Origin: Pseudoscleropodium purum
Taxonomy: Eukaryota; Streptophyta; Bryopsida; Hypnales; Brachytheciaceae
Length of the DNA: 64,000 nt
Reading direction: 5' to 3'
Assembly (NCBI GenBank): GCA_963969395.1
Contig: OZ017797.1
Coordinates: forward strand, 25,048,001 to 25,112,000
Of the stretch, positions 46,106-58,189 are shown one piece after another (position 1 is the stretch's first letter; each line of letters opens with the position of its first letter). Below the pieces are notes generated by a model. It searched no databases and was not told the DNA's origin. It was given only the letters and a program-made list of their open reading frames with translations. Both the position numbers and the translations under genes were made by a program.

Positions 46106-48065
46106 TCACACAGATTTCACACTGATGGCTCCCTTAGAAGTCCTCCAATTCACCAGCACGGGGCTATCCGGCGCCCCATCTTCCTCAGAACCCAACCCCA
46201 TCTCCTCATCCTCCGGGATCCACCACATTCTCACATCCCCATCCATCCCTCCGCTATACACCACCGCCCCCATCGCCATCTCCTCCATCACACACAACGA
46301 CTTCACTGGCCCCGCGTGCCCCACCATCACCGACTCACAAACATGCGTAACTGACATACCATCCTCCCTCCCTCGTCTCCAAACGCGAACGCTCTTGTCC
46401 GCGGATCCACTAATCACCAAGTTCGCTATGGTCGCCAAGCACAGCACCGCCAGTCGGTGCCCTCGCAACACCCCCACCACCGTCCACATGGACCCTGTCC
46501 GTTTGGGATCTTGGGCCTCGTCGTCTCGCACATTCCAGACCGTGACGCTCTTGTCGCTCTGCCCCGAGTAGAGGATGGCCTTGTCGGGACTGAGGGCGAG
46601 AGCGTTCACGGGGGAGTTCGCCTCGAGAATCGTGAGGAGGACGTGGTGGGGTTTCTTTTTTATTGATGAGATTTTATTGTGGAAGACTTTGATGGTGGTG
46701 TCGGCGGAGCCGCTGTAGAGGAGGTCGTTGTTCGTGTCTACTGCGAGAGCATTCACAGCGTCGATGTGGTGGTTGAGAGACTCCAGGCACTTGAAGTCTG
46801 TGAGGCGCCAGACTTTGACGGACTTGTCCCAAGACCCGGAGTATAAGACGCCGTTGCCGACGGCGAGAGAAGAAATGCTGTCGTGGTGGTTGATCCACAA
46901 GGACTTGTGGTGTCTGCGAACCTGGAGGCGTCAAACGTAAAATTTTTAAATTTATGAGCGCAAGAACGCAACTTATATAAAGATGTGGTATGTTATGTAC
47001 ATTTCCATAATAAAGCTCTACTTTCATGTTATCGGTCAAAATCTCTGTGGTGGACTAGCTCTGGTTTGATCATCATACTCTCGATAAAGAGACCATATTC
47101 TCAATTAAGGATACCGTACTAGTTTGACCATCTTCAGGATTAATGTATAACTATATATATAATTAAGTGGGAGTCCCGAAGTCGGGTCATCGGCCATGAC
47201 CGCTCTTATATTTTTGGTTTCTTTTCTTTCAGTTTCTCCAAATAATAGGATCTTCTTGGTAATTTGAACCTAGCCGGTTAGTAAAAGTAGTACTCAGTAC
47301 TTCCTTCACTGCTTTCGTGGAACAGCATACGCTATTTTCCACAAAAAACTGACCCTCGTGACTTTGAGTTAGTACCTACATAATGCTAAGCAGGACGAGC
47401 TTAAGAGATATATCTATGGTCTCCATTTCCAATGCGCTTGGGACACCTCTGCTGTAATGTATTCCATTCAGTGCAGTGTTTTTCTTACAAGCTTCTGAAA
47501 TCAAGTGTCATCTGCTTATTAGGCAGGTGACACCTGTTTTCCGATGGCTAGAAAAAAAACGCTCTCGCTTTTCCATTGAGGGTTTTGCAAAGTCACTTGG
47601 CAACAGGAATGCGCGCGAATCCCATACCTGAACATAATTCTTGGCGGGCAGGAAATTGGCAATGTAGTCAGCGACGGACGGCAAGGTAGTGACGAGCTTG
47701 TGCTCTTGCGGCTGACTGGTTGACCTTCGCCACACGCGGATCTTGTGGTCCTGGTGCGCGCTGATGACTTTCTCCCCGACCACCACCACACATTTCACCG
47801 CCGCTTCGCCGCAGCCGAACTTCGCCCACTCGTGCATGTCCGGGTGTTCCCAGGCGTGGATCTCGCCAAGGTTGGAGCCTGCGTAGAGCAAGTCCCCAGA
47901 CAGACAGAGCGTGGTCACGTGCAGCGATTGCCCGTGCAGAATGGCTAAGCACTTGTGGGGACCGCGGCTGATGGTGCCGCAGCTACTGCTGCTGCTGGTA
48001 CTGAGGGTGCTGGAAGTGCTGGCTTGCGAGTCCAGGCTCTCTTGCCCTGTCAGTTGCGAACCCAT
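46106..48065 (-). CDS. JGB: WD40 repeat protein, JINGUBANG-like
   Basis: Seven-bladed WD40 propeller expected to act as a protein-interaction scaffold. In Arabidopsis the JINGUBANG protein restrains pollen germination; other members are less known. Exons 47628-48065 and 46106-46921 join in phase 0 (intron of 706 bp, GTATGG to CTCCAG); 1254 bp, 417 aa. A Ser/Thr-rich N-terminus (1-34) precedes seven repeats: about 49-73 (LLYAGSNLGEIHAWE), 88-113 (VISAHQDHKIRVWR), 160-186 (LYSGSWDKSVKVWR), 200-228 (LYSGSADTTIKVF), 245-273 (LYSGQSDKSVTVWN), 298-325 (VISGSADKSVRVWR) and 345-376 (VYSGGMDGDVRMWW). The short acidic tail has EDEEMGLGSEEDG. The YSGS-D-(S/T)-(V/I)-KVW pattern is typical of this subfamily. 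The gene is GC-rich, unlike its surroundings. Confidence 0.9.
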
Positions 48066-51000
48066 GGCGCTAGCTAGCTGAAGAAGAAAAATTAAATTCG
48101 ACGAGGCGTACTGTCCCTAGATCCAAATCTTGCAGAAATTAGTGTCGATGCCAGAGCTTCCCTGGTACTCATTTCCCTTCCACACGGAGCGATGGATATG
48201 GATTCGAAACTGGGGGCTGAAAGAGTTCACCGTGTGATGAATGTACGCTGTAGAAATGCCCAGAAGATTGGAAAACGAGAGCTTAATACTGACTGCTTTT
48301 GTCTTCTGAGAGACTACCGGAACAAGCTACGATATGTAATTAGAGAATCGGGAACGCGACTGTCGCCAAACCAAATCACTGAATATCTTCATGTTGGTGA
48401 CTGCATTTCAGGGATGTACGACGTGCACTAGCTGATCCCGGACGCCCGCGTTACAAAACTAGTAGTACTAGCTAGAGGATGTCACATGAAGCTCCAGATG
48501 ATCCCGGGTTTCCTTGCGCAAGAAGCAAACCGTCAGTTGCACATCATGATCCTTGTCCGATCCCAGTCAAATAATTGGCAACCACTTCCTCGATCGGGTT
48601 CCGTTACAAATATATATTTGCTTTGTCGTTGCCGCCTTCACCGTGTCTGCGCCGTCTTCTCGAATTATTTACTTGAGCCACTTGCCTGGCTAGCTCCCAT
48701 ACTAGTCGGCGGCCAGCCTACTGTCAGAAAACAAACGTAACAAGCGGCGTGACGAGGCGTGACGAGAAATCTGCCGCTAGGGAACAAGCACGGACACGGA
48801 GAACGATAACAAGCACCAAGACCAAAGTTCACTCGCTACAGGATCAACGCAAGAACACTTGTAGCTACGACCAACTTACATCTCTTGACTTGGGCCGGGG
48901 CGGCACCAACCGCATGCACACAAAAGCTGACGGATGGACTGCAAATGGGCACTAGGTGACAGCTAGAGCCTATATGTAATCAGCTCGTCTCTCTCGAGCA
49001 CAACAGTAGTCATTTGCAGAACTTCCCAGAGGCATGCATGATGTATAGCCTAGTCTATCCTCTAGCGCACTATATATTATGATGATTTCAATTAAACAAC
49101 TAGTGTGCCTTGTGTCGTTGCTGCAACCAACCAAGATAAAAGTAAAAGTACTTTTCCAATTTTCTAATTCCTTAAAACTTAGAAATTCAATTTCTTTCAC
49201 ACCGTAGGTCCACACACCACGAAACAAAGTTTGTGCACCCCCTCCTGGCAAAGAGCTTTCCGACGGTACTAAGCTAAGAATGCAAGCAAGGAACGCACGG
49301 TCTAGGAGATCTCACCGTAACAAACGAAATAAATGGCTTAAAGTAACTTAAAGGTATGGATTGGCAATAATTTTCTTGTTGCCAAAATATGAGACATATG
49401 ACAATCGGTTAACCATATGTACCCTTTTGATACTTGGACATAGATTTTAGTAGAACTAGCTGTGCAATACTATTTCGACTTAATCAGTATTGCCTATTTC
49501 CGATATGTCGTCTTGAAATTCCAATTCGGCCGTAAGATTGCGCGCGCGCAACACGCCTCTAGAATTTCCTGGTTCCGTTCCACGTAAGTAGCTTGGATCA
49601 GGCCGGTTCAGTCCGAAAAGCACAAATGCAAGAGTCCCTGCGATACGCGTTTAGGACACGTGCAGTCCGCCTGCTGTTCTAGCTAGCTTACAAGCGTTGC
49701 ACTGGTATATACATTATGTTCGTTGAGACCAAGGTATAGAATACTCGTACTTGGTAGTAGGTACCATACCAATCTGTTATAACGTACATCTTCAATTATT
49801 GATTTCATACTTGCATGGACATCATTGCTATACCTGTGGAATACTGAGGATCGCACCTGCATACGTGTCATTGAATAGGCTTGACATAAATTGTTGGATT
49901 CACACAGTAGCCTGTTAACGGGATCGTAACCGACACAAGTATAATACTGTCGGGTTATCTGGTTTTCAATTAATTAATTCCAAACTCTGGAAAACCTGCA
50001 ATGTTGTACCCGTTAGAGAGTAAATGCTGTTACTAACTTACACTGCATGCATGCCCCCGTACGGTGCACATGATCGATCAGAGTTCAATGCACGTTCCTG
50101 GCCTGCAAGCTTACCTTATGAAAGCTTACAAAAGCTCAGATCGATTCTGGACTACGGCATCCCAGATGCTGCAGGAGGTTCCGTCTGCAGCAGTTCTGCG
50201 GCAATGTATGGTGCAACCTTGTAACGACAATTTCCAGATGGAGCTATACTGGTGAACAGTTTCTAGCATAATTCTAGCAAATAAATAGAACTGTAGTCGG
50301 TGGGTCCTTCAATTAGGGCCTACGTTAGCACGGCGTGACCGACTCCGTGATTGAGGACTGCGTGTGATCGAGTAGCTAGGAGAGCGCCGTGGGGTCCAAC
50401 TTGAATGGTTTGTCAGAAGCTCTGTCTGTTGCAATGCCATGGTTACTATTCTACGCTGGACCGAGTTAAGGTTTGGGTAATTCTGCGTGCGCCCGCTTTA
50501 TAAGTTCCTTTCCATTCACCTTATTGACCAGAAAAATGTTCAGTTGGTACGGTATCAGTTGATGGGGAACTTTTTTAAAACTTTACTCACAAATTGATCA
50601 GATCACCACTCCACTGCACTACTGCTGAAGAAGGAGAAGGAGGAGGAGGAAGGACCACCTAATAACGCCTCCTTTGTTTGATCAGAGCACCACCTACTCC
50701 ACCCTCTGAAAAAAGTTGAAGGCAGACGGGACCGCGACTATAGTGGGAAGGCATCACTTTTGTCACTTTTGGGCTCCACTTCATCATCGTTATCGTTTTC
50801 CATTCTTCCTAAGGAGACACTACTTGCCTGCGCCCACAATATTTTTTAAGTCTTTTGAGTCTCCGCATGAGCTCATCCAATTATGTACAAGCCATGTGTT
50901 AGTGAAGGAGGGAGCAACATTTGTGGAAGCTGGAGCAAGATTGGGCAAGGGGAGGTTACATTCACGAGAAGGTCTAGGAGCAACAAAGTTACAAAGTTAC

Positions 51001-52139
51001 AACAAGGTTATTGCGGGGATGAAGTAGGAGACACTGTAATAGTTCCACAAGATGCAAAGACACTACTAAGAGTAGTATGGGGCTTAATCCTCAAAATGGC
51101 TTATGATGTTGCATATAAAGTTGAAGCATTGGCAATGCTCTTAATTCATTCACAAGACCACCACAATCTATGAAGAACAATCAATGGGAGTTGAAGCATT
51201 TTGTACTTCAAGGGTGTTTATATAAAGGGAGTTTAGTGACATGTGTTGGTATCCTTTTTATATATACTAAATTTCAACTTTGAAAATTGACAATCAAAGA
51301 TAAGAAAATGAATTGGATTAGATTTTCTATAAAGGTCACTTATAACCTCATTAGGGGATTGTAAAAATGTAAAATGAAAAAATATTGTGTTTAGAGTTGT
51401 TCCTATAGCTTGGGTAGAAGTTTTGGTCCTACGATCAGTGTGAATGAAGGAGGAATCTCTTCCAAAGGTAGTAATAGATAACTACTTAGGTTACTAGTCA
51501 TTAAAAGGCATACTTATCTTTTGCTAATAGAATTGCAACTAATTTTCAAATGCCATCTTGGATGAGTGTCTATCCATTGATTCCATTCTCAAAAAGTATA
51601 TTCTTAGTTTGTAGAAAATTTTATCCTAATTTGAAGAATTAATTTCCAAATTATGTATTTGTCTTGTAACCTTGTTGATTTAATTTGTACACAAACTTGT
51701 TTCAATCAAAATACTTTGAAATTTGGATTGATTTTCTTCTTTGCATTATCTTATACAAACCCTACTCCTATATGATAATTTTGCCCTTACATCTTTAGTG
51801 TATTGTCCAAACAAATTTACAACTACATTTGCTATAGGATTTTATGTATTGATCAAATCAAGTTGATTTTTTCAATTTTTTTTTTCAATTTTTTTCAAGA
51901 ATAGACCATGTAGATTCTTATCAAATATCAAAGCAAATTTTAATATATTTTCCATTTTTAGACAATGCCTCTCTAAATACCCCAAAATTTCAATTCCACT
52001 AGACAATGCACTCTTATGTGCATAAATAGTTATACTATCATCAATTTGACATCTATTAGATATTTTAACATTCTTTATTATTCAAAATGTCATCAAGTTG
52101 CTATAGATGAAGACAATTTTATGTCAAAACCCCAATTTT
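48066..52139. other. Intergenic: WD40 gene upstream region, then AT-rich spacer
   Basis: About 4 kb. The first 1 kb should carry the WD40 gene promoter. A GA-rich tract lies near 50626-50660. Frames at 50716-51027 and 50883-51173 are open but low-complexity and overlap each other, so I do not call a gene. Confidence 0.45.
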
Positions 52140-53060
52140 AACCCTTAAAGTCCTAAGGCCATTTTTCTATCAAAAACCAATCAAAACTACTATTTTTGCT
52201 ACGTTCACCCAAGAAAACAAAAAAATCATTTTTTAAGAATCTAACCCTATGATCTTGTATTTCACTTGTCTTAGCTCATGTGGTAAAAACTTCATGAAGT
52301 TTGACCGTATAGATTGGAAGATATTAGCATTCAAAGTTGAAAAAAAAAGTTTTTTTGAACATTAGCCTGTAATTTTAGATGACTTTCATTGCAAATTGTG
52401 TAATTTTTTTGCACTACAGACTTTGAATTTTTTAAAAATTATGTTGAAGAATTGAGTTAAAAGTCTAGGAAAAAAATTTCAAAAAAAACACACTTGGTTT
52501 TCATTCTCTAAAAAAATGTTAAGTAGAAGTAGGTTCAAGATTGGAAAAAAAAATCATTAATAACTCTAAGATGGAATTGAAAGACAATAATCCCAATGGT
52601 GAGATTTTTTTAGCAAGCAAACAGAACATTCTCAAAAAAAATTGTAGAAAATTTTGAAAATTGCATTCAAAAATGAACCCTATAAGTTATTTTTTCAAGA
52701 AGATATTGAAATTGCCCAAAACACAAGATTGTCCTTAACTTTCTCATTATTAGTCCAAATAGAACAAATCAAAGTTTTACATGTAGACAAAAATGAAACA
52801 TTTCAGAGGAAAAAAAAATTAAAATTTATTTTGATTTTTTGTGATTTTTTTGTGCCTCTCACCAAGTTCAATTTCAAGCTTTTTGTAGTATAACTTTTGC
52901 TCCCATACACCAATTGAAATAAAAATTATATTCCTACGTAGATAATCAATTTTTCTATCTTACAAAAAAGTTTCAAAACAATTCACCAAAAATTGAGGTC
53001 ACAGGAACTTGCCCAAAATTTGATTTGTCCTCCGAGGGGATAATGGGAATTTAGGGTTTA
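52140..53060 (+). repeat. Dispersed AT-rich repeat family, copy B (most complete)
   Basis: Landmarks in order: AACCCTTAAAGTCCTAAGGC, CAATCAAAACTACTATTTTT, AAGTTTGACCGTATAGATTG, CCCAATGGTGAGATTTTTTT, CACCAATTGAAAT, TTTTTCTATCTTAC, ATTGAGGTCA, CCGAGGGGAT. The same order recurs in copies C and D, and in reverse and truncated in copy A. No coding capacity or clear terminal repeats. Confidence 0.85.
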
Positions 53061-55259
53061 ACAAATTATGGACTTTGTCTGTAATTGAAAATATATTGGT
53101 TGGTAGTCGATATTTATCTATGTTTTAATTATTTTTTAATTTCATTTGATCTGAAATGATGAAAGTTATCCATTTTAACTCAGAAATTTACATTTGGACT
53201 ATATATAGATCATATTTTCATCATTCATCTATAGATGTGATGTTATTTCTAGACTATGGATTGTCCAAAAATAGTTAAATTAGGATTCCAAACAATGGCA
53301 TAGAATATTAGAGTACATATTAAAATATCAAAATGAGGGATAGAGATGCATGTCTTTTATTGGCTCTCTAGCAAAGGGGAGGAAGTTTTGCATCTACAAA
53401 TAAAAAGCTACTCTACGAAGTTTTAGTAGTTACTATACTGAAAAAGCAAGCTAGTTCTATAGAGATGAATTTGAGCCTCTTATAGATAGTGTATGTGCTT
53501 AATCATTCTTAGTACATACTATGTATTCTCAATAAAATATAGGACCATATATACGATCCCTATCAAATCTTTAATCCCTAATGACCCAAGTGACCATTTT
53601 TTGGTCTTTGCTCCTTCTTTTGGAAGTTGCTACTATTCTCAAATTTTGAATTATTTTAAATAAAAATTATTTATAGGAAATAAATTGCACTATAAATCCA
53701 ATGACAATAGTTTCATCAAATTTCAAGTTTAAATCCGCCTTGTGAATTTTTTTAATTGAGTGGTGCAGTATACTATGGCTCATTTTAGAAGGTTCAATTT
53801 GGAAATAGACTAAAAAGTGAGCCAACCAATGCAATTGTTGCCCACTTCAAAAAAAATGAATCCAAGGAGTTCAAGGAGAAGACAAATGTACTCATTCTTG
53901 TTTTTCTTACAAATACTACCACCTCCCCATGCAAACTCCACTCAAAATTGTAAAAAGACCAAAATGTTGGAAAATTTTAGATGAGCATTTTCAACTCTCT
54001 TTTCTTTCATTGAGCACAAAAAAATCATTTCAAAATATTCTCACTAAGATATGCTCTCTCAAAGTGCGCTACCTTATTTTTCCATCAACCCAAATAAAAC
54101 TTAAAACTTAAAAATCTACTAAACTGTGAGGTCAAATAATCTGAAATTTTGGAGGTGTTCACTTTCAATGTGAACTACGAGATCCCATGGTTACATTCTA
54201 TCCAATCTCAAGAAAAAATGAGCAAACAAATTGCTCAAGTTCTTGCATTAGAGAAAATCTAGGCTCTATGGAGGGTTGTTTGACTTTCAACCAATGTGTG
54301 AAATTAAAAAAATAAAATTATTATTATTAATTAAAATAATAATAATAAAATATTTTAATAGCCAATCCAATGAGACACAAATTGACACAAACTAGCAAGA
54401 CACTCTAAGACAAGATTTGAGCTCATTTTTTCTCCATTTCCATGCAATCAAATGGCCTTCTAAAGAGCTGAAATTTTCTCTAATGGCAATTTGGGCCCAT
54501 TTTGAAAATACACCCCCTTTGGGAACATTTAGGATTAAGCAGGCTTATGTGACTACTTGGAAGATAGTCATAATAAAAATCAAATAGTTTTAATGTTAGA
54601 CAAGTGTATTCCAATCAAAAAATATTGTGGCAAGTGGGTAAGGAATTTTAGAATGTCATCAAAGAGAGGGTCAGATTAACTCTAGAAGGACAAAGTGATC
54701 ACTGAGGAAATCCTCCTTTTTGGTACAGTGTGTTTCAATTGGTTAAAAAAAGTCGAAAAGAACTCATTGGAGGTCAAATTACTGTGCACGATCTCCCCTT
54801 TTTTCACACAAAATTCCAAGAAAGAATATCTGCACTTTTGTCTTACATAAAAGGGTTCACTATCATCCATCAGACACTTGGTGTCTGCAGCGTTGTTCTA
54901 GGGGCGTTTACTGTGAGTGTAAGTTATATAAGCTTACTTGTTAAGTTTTCTGCAATTCTGAGGCACAGGTCCACAGCTTTTCCAAAAAAAAATGACCAAT
55001 ACCTGTACAGCACATTCATTTGATGCTCCATGCTCCATGCTCTGTCAGCAAGAAAAATCAATGGCAAAGTTTTCGCTTCAAATTATTGTTTGTAAGTTAG
55101 TGGGTGTAAGTTGTAGGTTTTGACCACTCTACTTGGTCAGATTGTCACATAGATTTTTAAATGTTTTAAGAAAAAATGAAACAGAAGTTGTCCATCATAC
55201 AGATTTCAGTTTGTCTAAGTAATGCTTTGTACTCTAAGCTTAAGTTAACCCAGCTTAAG
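53061..55259. other. AT-rich spacer, no gene seen
   Basis: About 2.2 kb. An ATT/AAT microsatellite able to fold back on itself lies at about 54306-54356. No supportable gene. Confidence 0.5.
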
Positions 55260-55263
55260 TTAA

Positions 55264-56400
55264 CCCCAAAGTGACATAGGATTTTCTTCCATGAAGAATT
55301 GCTTTCTCAGGTGTTCATTTTGGAGTTTTCCACATGGCAAATAGGGAGCTTTTGGGTCAATCCAACCGCACACAGGGACATCACACTAGTCCATGAATGC
55401 CCTCAAAAAATTTCAACCGCCAATTTGCTTATTCTGTATATTTTTTGAATTATGAAATGCTGTAAGGAGTGAAGAAAGAGCAGGGGAAACAGTGTTTTCT
55501 TGCTTCGGCACCTGGTACAGCATGCAAACTTTCTAATTAGCCATCGAGTCAAACTAAAAATTCACAGGTTGCCATACAAAGTACCATGCCTACTTGAAAA
55601 AATCGCAAAATCTACAAAACTGTGCTGCAGGTTTGTTTTTTTCATTTTCTAAGAAGTGCCAAAGTGGCGATATAAAACCTATTTCCTTGCAACTGTTCCT
55701 TTAGTGAGGGGAACGGTCCACTGTCAGAATTTCTTTTTTCATAAAAATAAATAAAATAAAATAAAATTTTAGTTTTCAAATGCAAAAAATTAATCATAAA
55801 AAATTAATTAATTAATTTAAAAAAATTTGATCAATGACGTGACAGGGTCTCGGCCACATCAGACCGCTGCGCCAAACCTGTTTTCTGCATTCACAAGTTG
55901 TGATAACTCACAAGGATCTAGAGGCCCCAAAAATCTTCTAATGCATGTTGTGCTATACTTGAAGTCATGAATGTAGGTAGGTCAGACTCTTGTAATAGAG
56001 GACCTTTTCTTTCAATAAATCGCCAAAATTTGTAAAATAAAAACCATAGAAATCCAAACAGTCACAAGTAGCATGACATTTGCAAGGACTTGCACAAATA
56101 TTTGCAGCCGGAATGAACGACTCAATCTTCGGCGAGGTGACTTGAATCAGCCAAGAACCAAGCAGACAAACCTCACCCGGTTTTTGAGCCGCAACAAGGG
56201 CCTCACTGATACCTCCCAACTTTAGATTGTCTTATAAATTGTTGTCCTTCCTCGAATTTCATGTGCTTGGTGTCGTTAGAGAGGTCTTCTTGAACCTTAC
56301 AAATACTCTTTGATACAATTTTGTAATTAAGTTAAAGAAATCATGCGAAATTCATGTTGAAAATCGCTGAGGACAGTTTCTCCACAATGACACTTTGGGG
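55264..56400. mobile_element. Possible piggyBac-like non-autonomous element
   Basis: A 1137-bp block starting CCCCAAAGTGACAT and ending ATGACACTTTGGGG. The two ends are inverted repeats matching at 13 of 14 positions. Both sides are flanked by TTAA (55260-55263 and 56401-56404), the piggyBac target duplication, and the ends start with CCC as in that superfamily. The 20-mer TTAAGTTAACCCAGCTTAAG lies directly outside on both sides in the same orientation. There is no transposase frame inside. It contains a partial CATTAGAAG-type MITE (55676-55945). Confidence 0.5.
55650..55945 (-). mobile_element. CATTAGAAG-type MITE, truncated copy
   Basis: Reverse-complement relative of 58471-58739, about 75% alike by eye. 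Its 3' side keeps the terminal repeat (GGCCCCAAAAATCTTCTAAT). The other end lacks it and instead joins GTGCCAAAGTGGCGATATAA, a sequence shared with the insertion at 8380-8626. Confidence 0.65.
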
Positions 56401-56564
56401 TTAAGTTAACCCAGCTTAAGTTAAGGTAACCCAGCATAGTCTAGTTACTGCCCATGAACTGAAGGAGTCTCAATGCTTGAAACTGACATTCAAATTTTTG
56501 AAGGATACCATGTGAGATACTACAACACTATACACTGAAACTCGCCTGCCACCCCAGTTTCCCA

Positions 56565-56980
56565 TTAGTTCCCTCCCTCCTCTCTCAAAAAATTTGTGAG
56601 CCGTTGATGTTTTTGAAAAAAAATGCTTACCCTCAAAATTGACGTTGATTTCTCATAAAATCATAAGATGTTGATCTTGTGAAATTTAATCTGAGCCGTT
56701 CAAATATAAAATACAAATATTGAATACGAATACGAATACGGGTATGGGTATTGGATATGAGTACTAAATACGGGTACTGAATACGGATATAGTATTAGAT
56801 ACGGGATCAATTGTTCTATATTGTTTGTCAAGAACTTTGATTTTGAAGATTACAAGAGGGTGTGGGGATGAGGGGGGGTGAGATAAAAAAATTTAAATCA
56901 AATTCTAAATGATAGGTGGGGGTGGTAAAATAAAAATTGAGGGGGGGAGTGCATAGTGACACAAAGTGTCACTATACACC
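56565..56980 (+). repeat. Dispersed repeat with GATA/ATAC-rich core, copy 2
   Basis: Sister of 35685-36090 in the same orientation. The core is a run of GAATACG/GGTACTGAATAC units, followed by AGATTACAAGAG and G-rich tracts. It ends in a hairpin at 56949-56979 with arms GTGCATAGTGACAC and GTGTCACTATACAC around AAA. Confidence 0.8.
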
Positions 56981-57118
56981 TTGAGTGCCTAATAACTACA
57001 TTACTATCTTTAAATTTCTGAAGGATGCCATGTGCACTATAGCACAGAAATTCCATCATTAGTTTACTGTGGGAAAACCATTACGTTTCTCTTCTAGTAA
57101 GGGCATCCTTCATGTCTG

Positions 57119-58170
57119 AAAGTCTAAAGGCCCTTGTTTCATCAAAAATCAATCAAAACTGCCATTTCTATTGCAAAGAACAAAAAAAATTTACTAATTG
57201 CTTTTCTTTGCATATTTAACCATAAGAACTTACACTAAGATCTTGCACTAGACTAACCCCTGAAGAACCAAGGCCTTTTTTTTGCCAAAAATCACTTAAA
57301 ACTGCCATTTTAATAGCAAAAGGTAAAAAAAAAGTTTAATTATTTTTTTTCACATCTAATCATATAATCTTACACCTATCTAGTATAAAAATGTATGGAA
57401 ATAATTTCAGAATTTTTGACCACACAGATTGCAAGATATCTGCATTTAAAGTGGAAAAAACAAGTTTTTCAACACATTGCGGGACTAGATTTGTTGACTT
57501 TGAACATTTTTAACTTTAATTCTTTGCGCTATAGAGTTTTGAGCTTTAAATCTTTACAGTACAAAATTGAGTTCAGATTCTAGGACAAAAAAAATAATTA
57601 AAAATAATTAATTTTTATTCTTAAAAAAATTGTTAAGTAAAAGTAGATATGAGATAGAAAGAAAATCTAAATTATTAATATCTCTAACATGGAATTAAGA
57701 TGCACTAATCCCAATGGTGAGATTGTTTTAGCAAGCAAGATAAACCATGTGGAACTATTTTTTTGGAAAAAATTATAAAAATTGCATTCTAAAATGAATC
57801 CTACAAGTTATTTTTTCAAGAAAATGCTCTAATTACCCAAAAAACAAGATTGTCCATAACTTTCTCATAAAAAATCCAAATGGAATGAATCAAAGCTTTT
57901 TGTGTACAAAAAAATATAATCTGTGAGTGGAAAAAAAATTTAAAACAAAAATTTTAATTTTTGAAATTTCTTTTACTGCCCTCCATCCCCTATTTTGAGC
58001 TTATTAGGACATAACTTTTGTTCTCAGGCACCAATTGAAAAAAAATTTCATTCCCATAAAGCTAATCAATTTTTCTATCTTCAAAAGAAGTTTCAAAAAA
58101 TGAGGAAAAAATTTCAGCCCTTAGGTACCTATCCGAAATCCCATTTGCCCCCCAAAGGAACAACAATCTT
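57119..58170 (+). repeat. Dispersed AT-rich repeat family, copy C
   Basis: Follows copy B from start to end. Its 5' part is present twice in tandem (about 57119-57235 and 57253-57370; both hold AGGCC, AAAAATCA and AAAACTGCCATTT), then TTTTGACCACACAGATTGC, CCCAATGGTGAGATTG and the CACCAATTGAA segment. Confidence 0.85.
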
Positions 58171-58189
58171 TTAGAGGTTGGTATAATAT

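Noticed and set aside
47519..47952. Alternative minus- and plus-strand frames in the WD40 first exon
   Set aside because: GC-rich shadows of the WD40 coding frame.
50716..51173. Possible small protein gene
   Set aside because: Two overlapping frames with no conserved motif and no convincing start or splice context.
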